DNA of 53,812 bases, from contig NZ_QAJM01000026.1 of assembly GCF_003852405.1 (NCBI RefSeq), positions 1 through 53,812 of the forward strand, in the 5' to 3' direction. The notes below the pieces were generated by a model. That model ran no database searches. It worked only from the letters and a program-made list of their open reading frames with translations, and was not told the origin of the DNA. This stretch comes from Pseudomonas sp. KBW05. GTDB taxonomy: Bacteria; Pseudomonadota; Gammaproteobacteria; Pseudomonadales; Pseudomonadaceae. The position numbers and the translations under genes were made by a program. Of the stretch, positions 1 through 8,211 are shown piece after piece. Positions within the stretch are counted from its first letter, which is position 1, and every line of letters begins with the position of its first letter.

Positions 1-1
1 C

Positions 2-727
2 CGCTGGCACCTGGCGAATGTAACCTTTGGCGTGGAGTATGCCGACTTGACCCGTTTTGGCGAGACCGTGATGTGGGGCGGCGGCGGCGGCGTCGTTGTG
101 ATGTTTGATCGCAATAATTCTCCACGGGGAGGAGCGGATTTCAACGTTGATGGGGATCTGACAATCCGTCGGGACTATTATCCGTGGTTGAGTGAAGCCT
201 TTATTGGCGGCTATAGAAAACGCATCAGTCTTGCCGGGGAGGGCGATATTTATCTGATGTATCGGGCATTACAAGCTCGCAATGTGTACTTCGAACCCGT
301 GTTTCACTCCGACTTCCTAGTAAAGTCAGAGGGCGTAAAGGTTAAGAGCGAGAGGAACTACATTACATTCACCTATCCCGACGGCAGTGTCGTATCCGAT
401 CGCCGATCACAACCCGACTTCTTAAAACTCCAAACCCTACGCACCGGCCGCGCCCGCGAGTGTTTTTCCATCATTCGCTACTACAAATGCCCTGACCGCC
501 GCCCCCAACTCTTACCCGAATGGCTCCCTGACCCCGACAAACCCGGCTTCGGCCGTTACTTCATCGCGGACGAATGGGGCAATGAACTGCCGCGTTACCA
601 CTATCGCCTGCTCGGCAAGAGCGGTCAGTCATTCCAGGGCCGGACGGATCCTTCGGGGCGCACACAGCCTTTGCCGGACAGCGCCCACCCACCGCTCGAA
701 GTCCAGTTCCCCGAGCGGAAATGGTGA
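2..727 (+). CDS. T6SS-linked lipoprotein-like protein, 5' end cut by window edge
   Basis: The reading frame is open from base 2 (R-W-H-L-A-N) with no start codon that matches the paralogue, so the gene begins outside the window; the ATG at 32 is internal. The visible 241 residues align end to end with the next gene (784-1821). The last ~147 residues are nearly identical in protein, while the part before that is only moderately similar. The C-terminus carries a YRLLG...F-Q-G-R-T-D-x-S-G-R-T pattern, resembling the small beta domain (G-x-TD-x-x-G-x-T) often found at the ends of T6SS-associated proteins. By analogy with the next gene it is probably an outer-membrane lipoprotein. Its place directly before a PAAR gene and tssM suggests an accessory or immunity-type role in type VI secretion; that is inference. 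I do not recognise a named family. Confidence 0.7.
   Translation, partial: RWHLANVTFGVEYADLTRFGETVMWGGGGGVVVMFDRNNSPRGGADFNVDGDLTIRRDYYPWLSEAFIGGYRKRISLAGEGDIYLMYRALQARNVYFEPVFHSDFLVKSEGVKVKSERNYITFTYPDGSVVSDRRSQPDFLKLQTLRTGRARECFSIIRYYKCPDRRPQLLPEWLPDPDKPGFGRYFIADEWGNELPRYHYRLLGKSGQSFQGRTDPSGRTQPLPDSAHPPLEVQFPERKW
287..727 (+). repeat. Direct repeat copy 1, homogenised 3' half of the lipoprotein gene
   Basis: These 441 bases match 1381-1821 with about nine substitutions by eye (about 98% identity). Only the first, at 299 versus 1393, changes an amino acid; the rest are synonymous. Upstream of 287 identity between the two genes drops sharply, so the boundary is abrupt. Confidence 0.9.
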
Positions 728-783
728 CACCGACTATGCGAATCCAGGCACCCGAGCCCGTTGATACCCAGAAGGACCTCGCC

Positions 784-1821
784 ATGTTCTCCCGCATGCC
801 CATGCTGTTATGCGCACTGTTTTTTGGCCTAAGCGGTTGCCGTCAGGATTACAGCTTGTCACCGCCTGCCGACAGTGAAAAGGTCTCAGTAACGGTTAAG
901 TTGCCAAAGGAGTTGGCGCTTAGAAGCTTACAGGTCATGTATCGCTCAGCCTCCTGCAAAAGAGCCTCTCGTGGCGCCAGCGGCCAGCCGCTTGAGGAAG
1001 ATGGTTTTCACAGCATCGATATGCCACTTGAGCGTCAAGGACAAAGTGATCTTTACCAAGCCAGCCTGCCGGTGAATGGGGGTGGTGCTTGCAGTTGGCA
1101 TTTGAGCAATGTGGTTTTTGGCGTTACTTATGGCATGCCGACTTTTTTTGGTGAGCGAGTAACGTGGGGGGCCGGCGGCGGAGTTTTAGTCAAATTTGAT
1201 CGTAACCGTTCCATGAGAGGTTCTGGTTCTCCAGTTGTAGTGGATGGCGATTTGACGATAAGGAAAGACTACTACCCTTGGTTGCATGAAAGGTTTTTAG
1301 GTGGGTACGCCAAGACCATCAGTTTGGCGAGAGAGGGCGATATTTTTCTGGAGTATCAGGCGTTGCAGGCTCGCCAAGTATACTTCGAACCCATGTTTCA
1401 CTCCGACTTCCTAGTAAAGTCAGAGGGCGTAAAGGTTAAGAGCGAGAGGAACTACATTACATTCACCTATCCCGACGGCAGTGTCGTATCCGATCGCCGA
1501 TCACAACCCGACTTCTTAAAACTCCAAACCCTACGCACCGGCCGCGCCCGCGAGTGTTTTTCTATCATTCGCTACTACAAATGCCCGGACCGCCGCCCCC
1601 AACTCTTACCCGAATGGCTCCCTGACCCCGACAAACCCGGCTTCGGCCGTTACTTCATCGCGGACGAATGGGGCAATGAACTGCCGCGTTACCACTACCG
1701 CCTGCTCGGCAAGAGCGGTCAGTCATTCCAGGGCAGGACGGATCCTTCGGGGCGCACACAACCTTTGCCGGACAGCGCCCACCCACCACTCGAAGTTCAG
1801 TTTCCCGAGCGGAAATGGTGA
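784..1821 (+). CDS. Lipoprotein, paralogue of the preceding gene
   Basis: 345 residues. I chose the ATG at 784 because GAAGGA lies seven bases upstream and the protein then starts with a lipoprotein signal (MFSRMPML..., hydrophobic core, lipobox LSGC with Cys at 19-20). A longer frame from 721 would bury that signal. After the acylated cysteine comes a linker and a region with several cysteines, then the part shared with the upstream paralogue (WGAGGGVLVKFDRN, DGDLTIRKDYYPWL). From about residue 200 it is nearly identical to that paralogue, ending in the G-R-T-D-x-S-G-R-T motif. It is 78 bases before the PAAR gene. Tandem lipoprotein copies beside spike genes are a common arrangement for immunity proteins against periplasmic T6SS effectors, but no effector is visible here and the function is unknown. 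Confidence 0.82.
   Translation: MFSRMPMLLCALFFGLSGCRQDYSLSPPADSEKVSVTVKLPKELALRSLQVMYRSASCKRASRGASGQPLEEDGFHSIDMPLERQGQSDLYQASLPVNGGGACSWHLSNVVFGVTYGMPTFFGERVTWGAGGGVLVKFDRNRSMRGSGSPVVVDGDLTIRKDYYPWLHERFLGGYAKTISLAREGDIFLEYQALQARQVYFEPMFHSDFLVKSEGVKVKSERNYITFTYPDGSVVSDRRSQPDFLKLQTLRTGRARECFSIIRYYKCPDRRPQLLPEWLPDPDKPGFGRYFIADEWGNELPRYHYRLLGKSGQSFQGRTDPSGRTQPLPDSAHPPLEVQFPERKW
1381..1821 (+). repeat. Direct repeat copy 2, homogenised 3' half of the lipoprotein gene
   Basis: Second copy of the 441-base block at 287-727, in the same orientation, offset 1094 bases. It ends exactly at the stop codon of the second lipoprotein gene. Confidence 0.9.
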
Positions 1822-1899
1822 GTACTTCCCCCACTGAAGCAGGCTGAAATTACTCGTGCCAACTTAAACGCACTGTTTGACCCACGGAGTTCAAACCTT

Positions 1900-2166
1900 A
1901 TGTCACAAGGACTGGTTTTATTAGGTGATAAGACGACCCACGGCGGAGAAGTGATATCGGCTTCCTCCACAACCATCGTCAACGGCAAGCGAGCAGCGTT
2001 GGTTGGCGATAAAGTGCGTTGCCCGCTACCCGGACATGGTGTCAATCGAATTATCGAAGGCTGCCCGGACTGGTCCGAAGAGGGGCGGGCGATGGTGGTC
2101 AACGGTTGTCGGAGTGAGTGCGGTTGCCAGGTCATCTCCAGCGCTCCTGATTGTGGGGTTATCTAG
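1900..2166 (+). CDS. PAAR-domain protein, T6SS spike tip
   Basis: 88 residues, essentially a single PAAR domain: G-D-K-T-T-H-G-G near the N-terminus, V-G-D-K-V-R-C-P and the H-G-V-N-R-I-I-E-G stretch that follow the family pattern, and a Cys-rich end (C-R-S-E-C-G-C). PAAR proteins cap the VgrG trimer and sharpen the spike. There is no extra C-terminal domain, so it would act as a structural tip or carry cargo non-covalently. GGAG at 1886-1889 supports the ATG at 1900. The next gene starts two bases after its stop codon, which places it in the operon with tssM. Confidence 0.92.
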   Translation: MSQGLVLLGDKTTHGGEVISASSTTIVNGKRAALVGDKVRCPLPGHGVNRIIEGCPDWSEEGRAMVVNGCRSECGCQVISSAPDCGVI

Positions 2167-2168
2167 TC

Positions 2169-3329
2169 ATGGGCTGGGATCGTCGGACCCCTTTGGGGGT
2201 GAAAGCGCCAGTGCCGCCTGTGTTGGGGCGTTGGGTGTTCGCGGCAATCGTGGCGGTGCTGGTCGGTGTGCTGCTGTTTTTGCTGCATGCCGCCGAACGC
2301 CTGTGGTTACTGCAAACCCTTGATATCTGGTCTTTGTCCGCTACGCCACTGTTGGCCTGGACCCTGGCGTTTGGTGCAAAGGCCTATACCTACGGCAGCG
2401 CGTTGAGCCATTACCGGTTTCTGGAAGAGGAGGCGCAAAACGCGCAGCGATCCTGGCAGGACTGGGCACAGCGTTACCTGGCGGTGTCCGCCAGTTGTGT
2501 GCTGCTGCCGGATCAAGTATCGGCCGGCGTAATGATGCGTTCCTCCTCTGGTTTGCCCCCTCGCACAGGGCTGGTCCTGCGTATTGCGGCGCTGCCCGCG
2601 CAGGCGGAGCGGGCCCAGGTCGGATTGCAGCGGTTGATCCAGGCCATCGCGCCCGCGCTTGAGGCATTGCCGCTGGAGCAAGAACTGCGGGTGACCCTGC
2701 TGAGTGACGTTGCTCCCGCTCAGTACGATGGCTTACGCAGTGACTGGCAGCGGCTCTGGAGCAGCACGATGAGCCGGACTGCGCCCGCTACGGTCACCTT
2801 GGCCGGCGAATTGTCCTACCGCTGGGGCGATGACACGTTGAAGGCCGCCAGTGCCGCCGTTGACCTGCTCCTGGTCCTTCAGGTGCACGGCAAGGGCGCT
2901 TACTCCGACGGGCTTGCGGCGCTGCTCCTATGCCCGGACAGCCTGGCACACGCGTTGAAGTTGCCGATAACCGCTGGCTTGTTACGGCCAATGCCACTGG
3001 ATATCGATGCACCGGAGCGCGAGTTTTCGCTCTTCCTCGAAACCCAACTACAAGCTTGTCAGGCAACGGGCCTCTTGGCCGACGATACGGGCTGGCAGCC
3101 ACTGATCGGCAAAGTGCTGGCGGCCACAAGCACGCAGGGCGCATCGCTTAAAGCGGATCAGCAATGGATTCTGGAACACCTGTGCGGGCGACCTGGGCCG
3201 CTCGGTCACTGGCTGGTGACCGCGCTTGGTGTGGAAATGGTCCGGCATCAGCGTAGGCCTTTGTTGGTGTTGGCCCGAGAAGCGTCGCGGTATTGGGTGG
3301 GTACTGTCAGTACAGGGGAGTTGGCATGA
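2169..3329 (+). CDS. T6SS-associated membrane protein of unknown function
   Basis: 386 residues from the ATG at 2169, two bases after the PAAR stop; an in-frame TTG at 2151 would overlap that gene and is less likely. Two hydrophobic segments near the N-terminus (about residues 17-37 and 48-66) predict an inner-membrane anchor followed by a ~300-residue soluble domain with no motif I recognise. The last codons overlap the start of tssM (ATGA at 3326-3329), so expression is coupled to the TssM membrane-complex component. The place between PAAR and TssM and the anchored architecture suggest a membrane-complex accessory protein. This is inference from position only. Confidence 0.75.
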   Translation: MGWDRRTPLGVKAPVPPVLGRWVFAAIVAVLVGVLLFLLHAAERLWLLQTLDIWSLSATPLLAWTLAFGAKAYTYGSALSHYRFLEEEAQNAQRSWQDWAQRYLAVSASCVLLPDQVSAGVMMRSSSGLPPRTGLVLRIAALPAQAERAQVGLQRLIQAIAPALEALPLEQELRVTLLSDVAPAQYDGLRSDWQRLWSSTMSRTAPATVTLAGELSYRWGDDTLKAASAAVDLLLVLQVHGKGAYSDGLAALLLCPDSLAHALKLPITAGLLRPMPLDIDAPEREFSLFLETQLQACQATGLLADDTGWQPLIGKVLAATSTQGASLKADQQWILEHLCGRPGPLGHWLVTALGVEMVRHQRRPLLVLAREASRYWVGTVSTGELA

Positions 3330-6300
3330 ACGTATGGAGCAATGCATGGCGCCGCGCCGGCGCCGCAATCTGGATCATTGCACTATTGGCCGTGCTTGCC
3401 TGGCTGATCTGGCGATTCGGTACGCCGATAGGTCTGGTGGAGAACCGCCATAAGCTGCTGGTTTTTTTGCTGGTCATCCTCATCGTCATAGCGGCCCGCC
3501 TGCTGCCCCGGCTGCTGGCACATCTGAAACGGCAAAGCCACCGCGAGAGAGGACAGGCAGAAAAGGTCTATGCCCCGTCAGAGCAGAAAATCAGCATGCC
3601 TCGGCAACCCGCGTTTGACGTTTCGGCCTTACGTGACCGCTTACGTGATCAGCATGGTGTGTTCTGGCGCCGCAGAGTTCGCCTGCTATTGGTCATCGGC
3701 GAGCCTGATCAAATCCACGCCATCGCCCCGACATTGGCCAGCCGTTTATGCCTGGAAGGGCAAGGAACCGTGCTGTTGTGGGGCGGTAGTGCTCAGACGA
3801 TGCTGGATCAGCCTTTCCTGCAGCAATGGGCCGAGCTATGCCGCTGGCGCGCGCTGGACGGTGTGGTCTGGGCGCTGAACAAAACCCAGCTTGCCGATGA
3901 CACCTTGATGGGCGAGGGCGCACAGCAAGTACAGCGCCTGGCCAATGCCCTACGCTGGCACCTCCCCCTACACCTCTGGCAAATCACCACCCCCCCATTT
4001 CCCCAACCCACCCGCAATCGCCAACCCATCGGCTGCCTCCTCCCGCCACGCCTCACCCCCGAGGTATTGGCAAGCAGCCTGGAAAACCTTCTCGACCCTC
4101 TGCGTAGCGCCGGTCTGGCGCAGATGCAGGAGGCCTCTCATCATGACTTCCTCCTCCGCCTGTCCCGGGACTTGCAGGCCGAGGGCATTGCCCGTTGGCG
4201 CCAGGCCCTGACCCCGCTGCTGGGCGTATTTTCCCGAGGCGTGCCGTTGCGCGGCCTGTGGTTCAGCCCGCCGTTGCCGCCTACCGGGAGCAGCTTCGAG
4301 ATGGACAAGGCCTGGCAAGGCGTTTTCAGCGACAAACCCGTCAAGCGCCGACTGGGCTGGGGTACCTACCGAATCGCCTACACCCTGACCCTATCCCTGA
4401 CGCTGCTGTGGACCGCAGGCCTGCTCCTGTCCTTCACCCACAACCGTACGCAGATCACGCGCGTACAAACTGTTCTCCACACCCTGCAAAGCACTCCCCA
4501 AGGCGACGCCCAACTACCGGCCCTCAACGATCTGGCCCACGAACTAGCCCGCCTGGACTACCGCGCCGCCCACGGCACGCCTTGGTATCAACGTTTCGGC
4601 CTCAATCAAAATCAACTACTGCTGGAAACCCTCTGGCCCCATTACGTCGAAGCCAACAACCGCCTGATCCGCGATCCCTTGGCCGCGATCCTGCACCAGC
4701 AGCTCACTGCGCTGCTCAAACTGGCACCGGACAACCCCGGGCGGACAAAGGATGCCTACGCCAAGCTCAAGGCCTACCTGATGATGGCGCGCCCCGAAAA
4801 AACCGACGCCACATTCTTGCTCAAAACCCTCAACGCACTTGACCCCGCACGCCCAGGCATGCCGCCCGGCCTGCGCCAGTTCTATGCCGAGCACCTGCCC
4901 GCCAACCCATCGTGGCGCATCCCGCTCGACCCCCGCCTGGTCGCGCAAGTCCGGCAGCTTTTGCTGCGCCAGCTGGGCCAACGCAACGCCGAGGCCAGCC
5001 TCTACCAGCAAGTCCTCGATGATGCCGTCCATCACTATCCCGCACTGGGCCTGCGCCAATTGGTGGGCGACACCGAGGCCTTCGCGCTGTTCGCCACCGA
5101 CGCCAGCGTGCCCGGCGTGTTCACCCGCCAGGCCTGGGAAGGGCAGGTGCGTGATGCCATCGACAGGATCGCCGAGGCGCGGCGTGAGGAGATCGACTGG
5201 GTACTCAGTGACCACCCCGCTGACCTCGACACTCGATTGAGCCCGGCGCAACTGCGCGAGCGCCTCACCGAGCGCTATTTCCAGGATTACGCCAGCGCCT
5301 GGCTGGACATGCTCAACAGCCTGCGCTGGCAGGCGGCGGGCAGTCTTGATGAGGTGATCGACCAGTTGACGTTGATGAGCGATGTACGCCAATCGCCGTT
5401 GATAGCGTTGATGAACACCCTCGCTTACCAGGGGCAGGCAGGGGCGCGGACGCAGGCCTTGGCGGATGCGCTGGTGAAGTCCGCACAAAAGCTCATCGGG
5501 CAAGACAAGGCGCCGCGGATCGACCCATTGGCCGATGTGCCCGGCAGCCCGCTGGACGCAACCTTCGGCCCGCTCCTGGCACTGCTCGACAAGCGCAACG
5601 ATGACGGCTTGAGCCTGCAAACCTTCCTCACCCGCGTGACCCGGGTACGCCTGAAGCTGCAACAAGTCAGCACTGCACCTGATCCGCTGGAAATGACCCA
5701 AACGTTGGCGCAAAGCGTGTTTCAGGGCCGCAGCATCGACCTCACCGACACCCAGTCCTACGGCAGCCTGCTGGCCGCCAGCCTTGGTGCGCAGTGGGGC
5801 GGGGTGGCGCAAACCGTGTTTGTGCAGCCGCTTGAGCAAGCCTGGCAGCGCGTGCTGCAACCCTCGGCGGCCGGGCTCAACAGCCAATGGCAACGCTCCA
5901 TCGTCAATCATTGGGACAGCGCTTTTGCCCGCCGCTATCCGTTTGCGGCCACTGCCAGCGACGCGTCCTTGCCCATGCTCGGGCAGATGATCCGCGCCGA
6001 CTCTGGGCGCATCGAACAGTTCTTGCAGCAGCAATTGAGCGGCGTATTACGCAAAGAGGGCAACCGCTGGCTGGCCGATCCGCGCCACAGCCAGGGCCTG
6101 CGTTTCAATCCGCAGTTCCTCAGTGCGATCAACCAACTCAGCGAACTGGCCGACGTGCTCTACACCGATGGCGGCATGGGCCTGCGCTTTGAGCTGCAAG
6201 GCAAGCCGGTGCGCGATGTGGTGCAAACCCGCTTCATCCTCAATGGCGAAACACATGACTATTTCAACCAAAAGGAAAGCTGGCAGCGCTTCAACTGGCC

Positions 6301-6625
6301 GGGGCGAGGTGACTATCCCGGCGCCAGCCTGAGCTGGACCAGCGTGCATACCGGCGAGCGCTTGTTCGGCGATTACCCCGGCACCTGGGGCCTGTTGCGC
6401 CTGCTGGAAAAAGCCCAGGTCACGCCGCTGGACGATGCCGACAGCCGCTACCGCGTGGTGCTCAAGGCGCCGGATGGCTTGAATCTGGTCTGGCATCTGC
6501 GCACCGAACTGCAGGCAGGGCCGTTCGCACTGCTCAAGTTGCGAGGGTTCAAATTGCCCCGGCAGATCTTTCTCCGCGAGCAAGGGATGGACACGCCCTA
6601 TGCGCAAAACGGGAGCGTGCCATGA
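3326..6625 (+). CDS. tssM: T6SS membrane complex component TssM (IcmF/VasK family)
   Basis: 1099 residues from the ATG at 3326, preceded by AGGGGAG at 3314-3320. Topology is that of TssM: a hairpin of two transmembrane segments (about 13-29 and 43-59), a cytoplasmic domain, a third transmembrane segment near 350-372, then a large periplasmic domain. TssM spans the inner membrane and periplasm and docks onto the lipoprotein TssJ. In the cytoplasmic domain the position of the nucleotide-binding loop reads L-L-V-I-G-E-P-D-Q-I-H-A, without the G-x-x-G-x-G-K-T/S signature some homologues carry, so this protein probably does not bind ATP there. Its stop overlaps the tssA start by four bases (ATGA). 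Confidence 0.93.
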   Translation: MNVWSNAWRRAGAAIWIIALLAVLAWLIWRFGTPIGLVENRHKLLVFLLVILIVIAARLLPRLLAHLKRQSHRERGQAEKVYAPSEQKISMPRQPAFDVSALRDRLRDQHGVFWRRRVRLLLVIGEPDQIHAIAPTLASRLCLEGQGTVLLWGGSAQTMLDQPFLQQWAELCRWRALDGVVWALNKTQLADDTLMGEGAQQVQRLANALRWHLPLHLWQITTPPFPQPTRNRQPIGCLLPPRLTPEVLASSLENLLDPLRSAGLAQMQEASHHDFLLRLSRDLQAEGIARWRQALTPLLGVFSRGVPLRGLWFSPPLPPTGSSFEMDKAWQGVFSDKPVKRRLGWGTYRIAYTLTLSLTLLWTAGLLLSFTHNRTQITRVQTVLHTLQSTPQGDAQLPALNDLAHELARLDYRAAHGTPWYQRFGLNQNQLLLETLWPHYVEANNRLIRDPLAAILHQQLTALLKLAPDNPGRTKDAYAKLKAYLMMARPEKTDATFLLKTLNALDPARPGMPPGLRQFYAEHLPANPSWRIPLDPRLVAQVRQLLLRQLGQRNAEASLYQQVLDDAVHHYPALGLRQLVGDTEAFALFATDASVPGVFTRQAWEGQVRDAIDRIAEARREEIDWVLSDHPADLDTRLSPAQLRERLTERYFQDYASAWLDMLNSLRWQAAGSLDEVIDQLTLMSDVRQSPLIALMNTLAYQGQAGARTQALADALVKSAQKLIGQDKAPRIDPLADVPGSPLDATFGPLLALLDKRNDDGLSLQTFLTRVTRVRLKLQQVSTAPDPLEMTQTLAQSVFQGRSIDLTDTQSYGSLLAASLGAQWGGVAQTVFVQPLEQAWQRVLQPSAAGLNSQWQRSIVNHWDSAFARRYPFAATASDASLPMLGQMIRADSGRIEQFLQQQLSGVLRKEGNRWLADPRHSQGLRFNPQFLSAINQLSELADVLYTDGGMGLRFELQGKPVRDVVQTRFILNGETHDYFNQKESWQRFNWPGRGDYPGASLSWTSVHTGERLFGDYPGTWGLLRLLEKAQVTPLDDADSRYRVVLKAPDGLNLVWHLRTELQAGPFALLKLRGFKLPRQIFLREQGMDTPYAQNGSVP

Positions 6626-8187
6626 GCCTGCAAAACCTGATCGATCGCTGCCTGGGTGAGGCTGACGCGTTGTCCATTGCCCGGGCCGAGGCAGGCCATT
6701 GGCAGCCCTGGTTGTTGCCGATCAACGCTGACTGCGCCGTTGGCGAAGACCCGGCCTATAACGACGACTTCCAACGCATGCGCGAAGAGGTTAACAAGCT
6801 CTCGGGGGCGGATGCCGAACAGGTTGCCGAGCTGGCGCAGAACTTGTTGCTCCACCATTGCAAGGACCTGCGCGTGGCCACGTACTACTTGTGGGCGCGC
6901 TTGCAGCAGGGCGGCGAAGCCGGGCTGGCCGACGGTCTCTGTTTGCTGGCGGCACTGGTGGAACGCTTCGGCGCCGAGGTGTTGCCCACTCGCGCCAACA
7001 GCCGCAAGCTGGCACTGGAATGGCTGGCCAGCGCCAAGGTGCTGGACACGCTGTTGCTGTACCCGGAAGTGGTCAAGGCCGAGGCCAGCCGTACCGCCGC
7101 GGCGCTGGCCTGGCTGGAGCGGGGCGTGAGTGCGTGGCCGCAGGCGCAGCGGCCGGTGCTGGGCCCGCTCTATGTTGCGTTGACCGCCCGGCTGACGCAG
7201 TCCGGTGGCATGGACGCACTGGTGCCGCAGAACAGCGCCAGCCCGGCGTCGCCCGCGCCGATGATCCGCTCCGGTCGTGACCTGCTGGACAGCGGCCGCG
7301 CCTTGGCGGGTTACCTGCGCGAGCAACCCCAGGGCTGGCTGGCCGCCCACCGTCTGATGAAAAGCCTGCGCTGGGACACGGTGCATCAGGCGCCCCCGCA
7401 AGAGGCCAATGGCAACACCCGCCTGGCGCCGCCGCGGGGGGACTATCGTGCCCAGCTCAAGCGCCTGTACCTGCAACAGGGCTGGAGCGAGCTGCTCGAT
7501 CAGGTCGAGCGGATCTACGCCGAGGGCGTGAACCATTTCTGGCTCGACCTGCAATGGTATCTGTACCAGGCCCTGAGCCGGCAACCGCCGCCCCAGGATG
7601 GCTGGGCGGAGATTGCCAAGCGTGACCTGGGCATGTTCCTTGAGCGCCTGCCGGGGTTGGAAGACCTGCGCTGGAGCGACGCCAGCCCGTTCGCCGATGA
7701 GACCACCCGCGAGTGGATCGCCCAGCACGTCTGCGGCAATCGCCCCCAGGCCTGGCTTCCGGTTGCACCCGTCGCGCCAACGACGGACGCCGCCGACATC
7801 CTGCTGCTGGAGAGCGAAGCACTGGCCCAGGCCGACAGCGACGGCGTGGACCAGGCCCTGGCCTGGCTGGCGGCTCGCCCAGGCATCAACACCGGGCGCC
7901 AGCGCTGGTTGCTGCGGCTGTTGATGGCGCGTGTCGCCGAGCAACACGGCAAGGGCGACCTGGCCATCCACCTGCTGGGCGAACTGGATGCCACCGCGCA
8001 ACGCCAGGCCCTGGCCGAGTGGGAGCCCGAGCTGCACTTCGAGGTCAAGGCGCGGCTGCTCAAGCTGCTGCGCATCAAAGCCCAGCGCAACGACGCCGAC
8101 AAACCCAGCCTGGCCCGCCGGATGGAAGCCTTGCTGGCGGCGCTGGTGGTCATCGACCCGGTACGCGCCGCCGTGCTGTGTGGCTGA
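6622..8187 (+). CDS. tssA: T6SS protein TssA (ImpA N-terminal family, VasJ-like)
   Basis: 521 residues. The first ~130 residues follow the ImpA N-terminal pattern: an early W-x-P-W-L-L-P segment, then D-P-A-Y-N-D-D-F near residue 35 and an alpha-helical stretch with L-R-V-A-T-Y-Y-L-W-A-R. The rest is alpha-helical with an Ala/Pro-rich break near residue 210. TssA proteins help assemble the baseplate and prime tail-sheath polymerisation. The start overlaps tssM by four bases. The length and long C-terminal helical region suit the VasJ-like group; this subgrouping is by eye. Confidence 0.9.
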   Translation: MSLQNLIDRCLGEADALSIARAEAGHWQPWLLPINADCAVGEDPAYNDDFQRMREEVNKLSGADAEQVAELAQNLLLHHCKDLRVATYYLWARLQQGGEAGLADGLCLLAALVERFGAEVLPTRANSRKLALEWLASAKVLDTLLLYPEVVKAEASRTAAALAWLERGVSAWPQAQRPVLGPLYVALTARLTQSGGMDALVPQNSASPASPAPMIRSGRDLLDSGRALAGYLREQPQGWLAAHRLMKSLRWDTVHQAPPQEANGNTRLAPPRGDYRAQLKRLYLQQGWSELLDQVERIYAEGVNHFWLDLQWYLYQALSRQPPPQDGWAEIAKRDLGMFLERLPGLEDLRWSDASPFADETTREWIAQHVCGNRPQAWLPVAPVAPTTDAADILLLESEALAQADSDGVDQALAWLAARPGINTGRQRWLLRLLMARVAEQHGKGDLAIHLLGELDATAQRQALAEWEPELHFEVKARLLKLLRIKAQRNDADKPSLARRMEALLAALVVIDPVRAAVLCG

Positions 8188-8211
8188 ACGTCAACAATCA
8201 GGAGGATAGCG

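Noticed and set aside
76-95. GGC-rich microrepeat coding for a Gly run
   Set aside because: It encodes W-G-G-G-G-G, which aligns with W-G-A-G-G-G in the paralogue, so it is ordinary coding sequence.
32-727. ATG at 32 as the start of the first gene
   Set aside because: The frame is open to the window edge and the paralogue shows homologous residues before this ATG, so it is internal.
721-783. Upstream ATG at 721 as the start of the second lipoprotein gene
   Set aside because: It would overlap the previous gene and place ~21 residues before the lipoprotein signal peptide; the ATG at 784 has a good ribosome site.
4616-6034. Minus-strand open frame of 472 codons opposite tssM
   Set aside because: Antisense to a well-supported T6SS gene, with no ribosome site or family resemblance.
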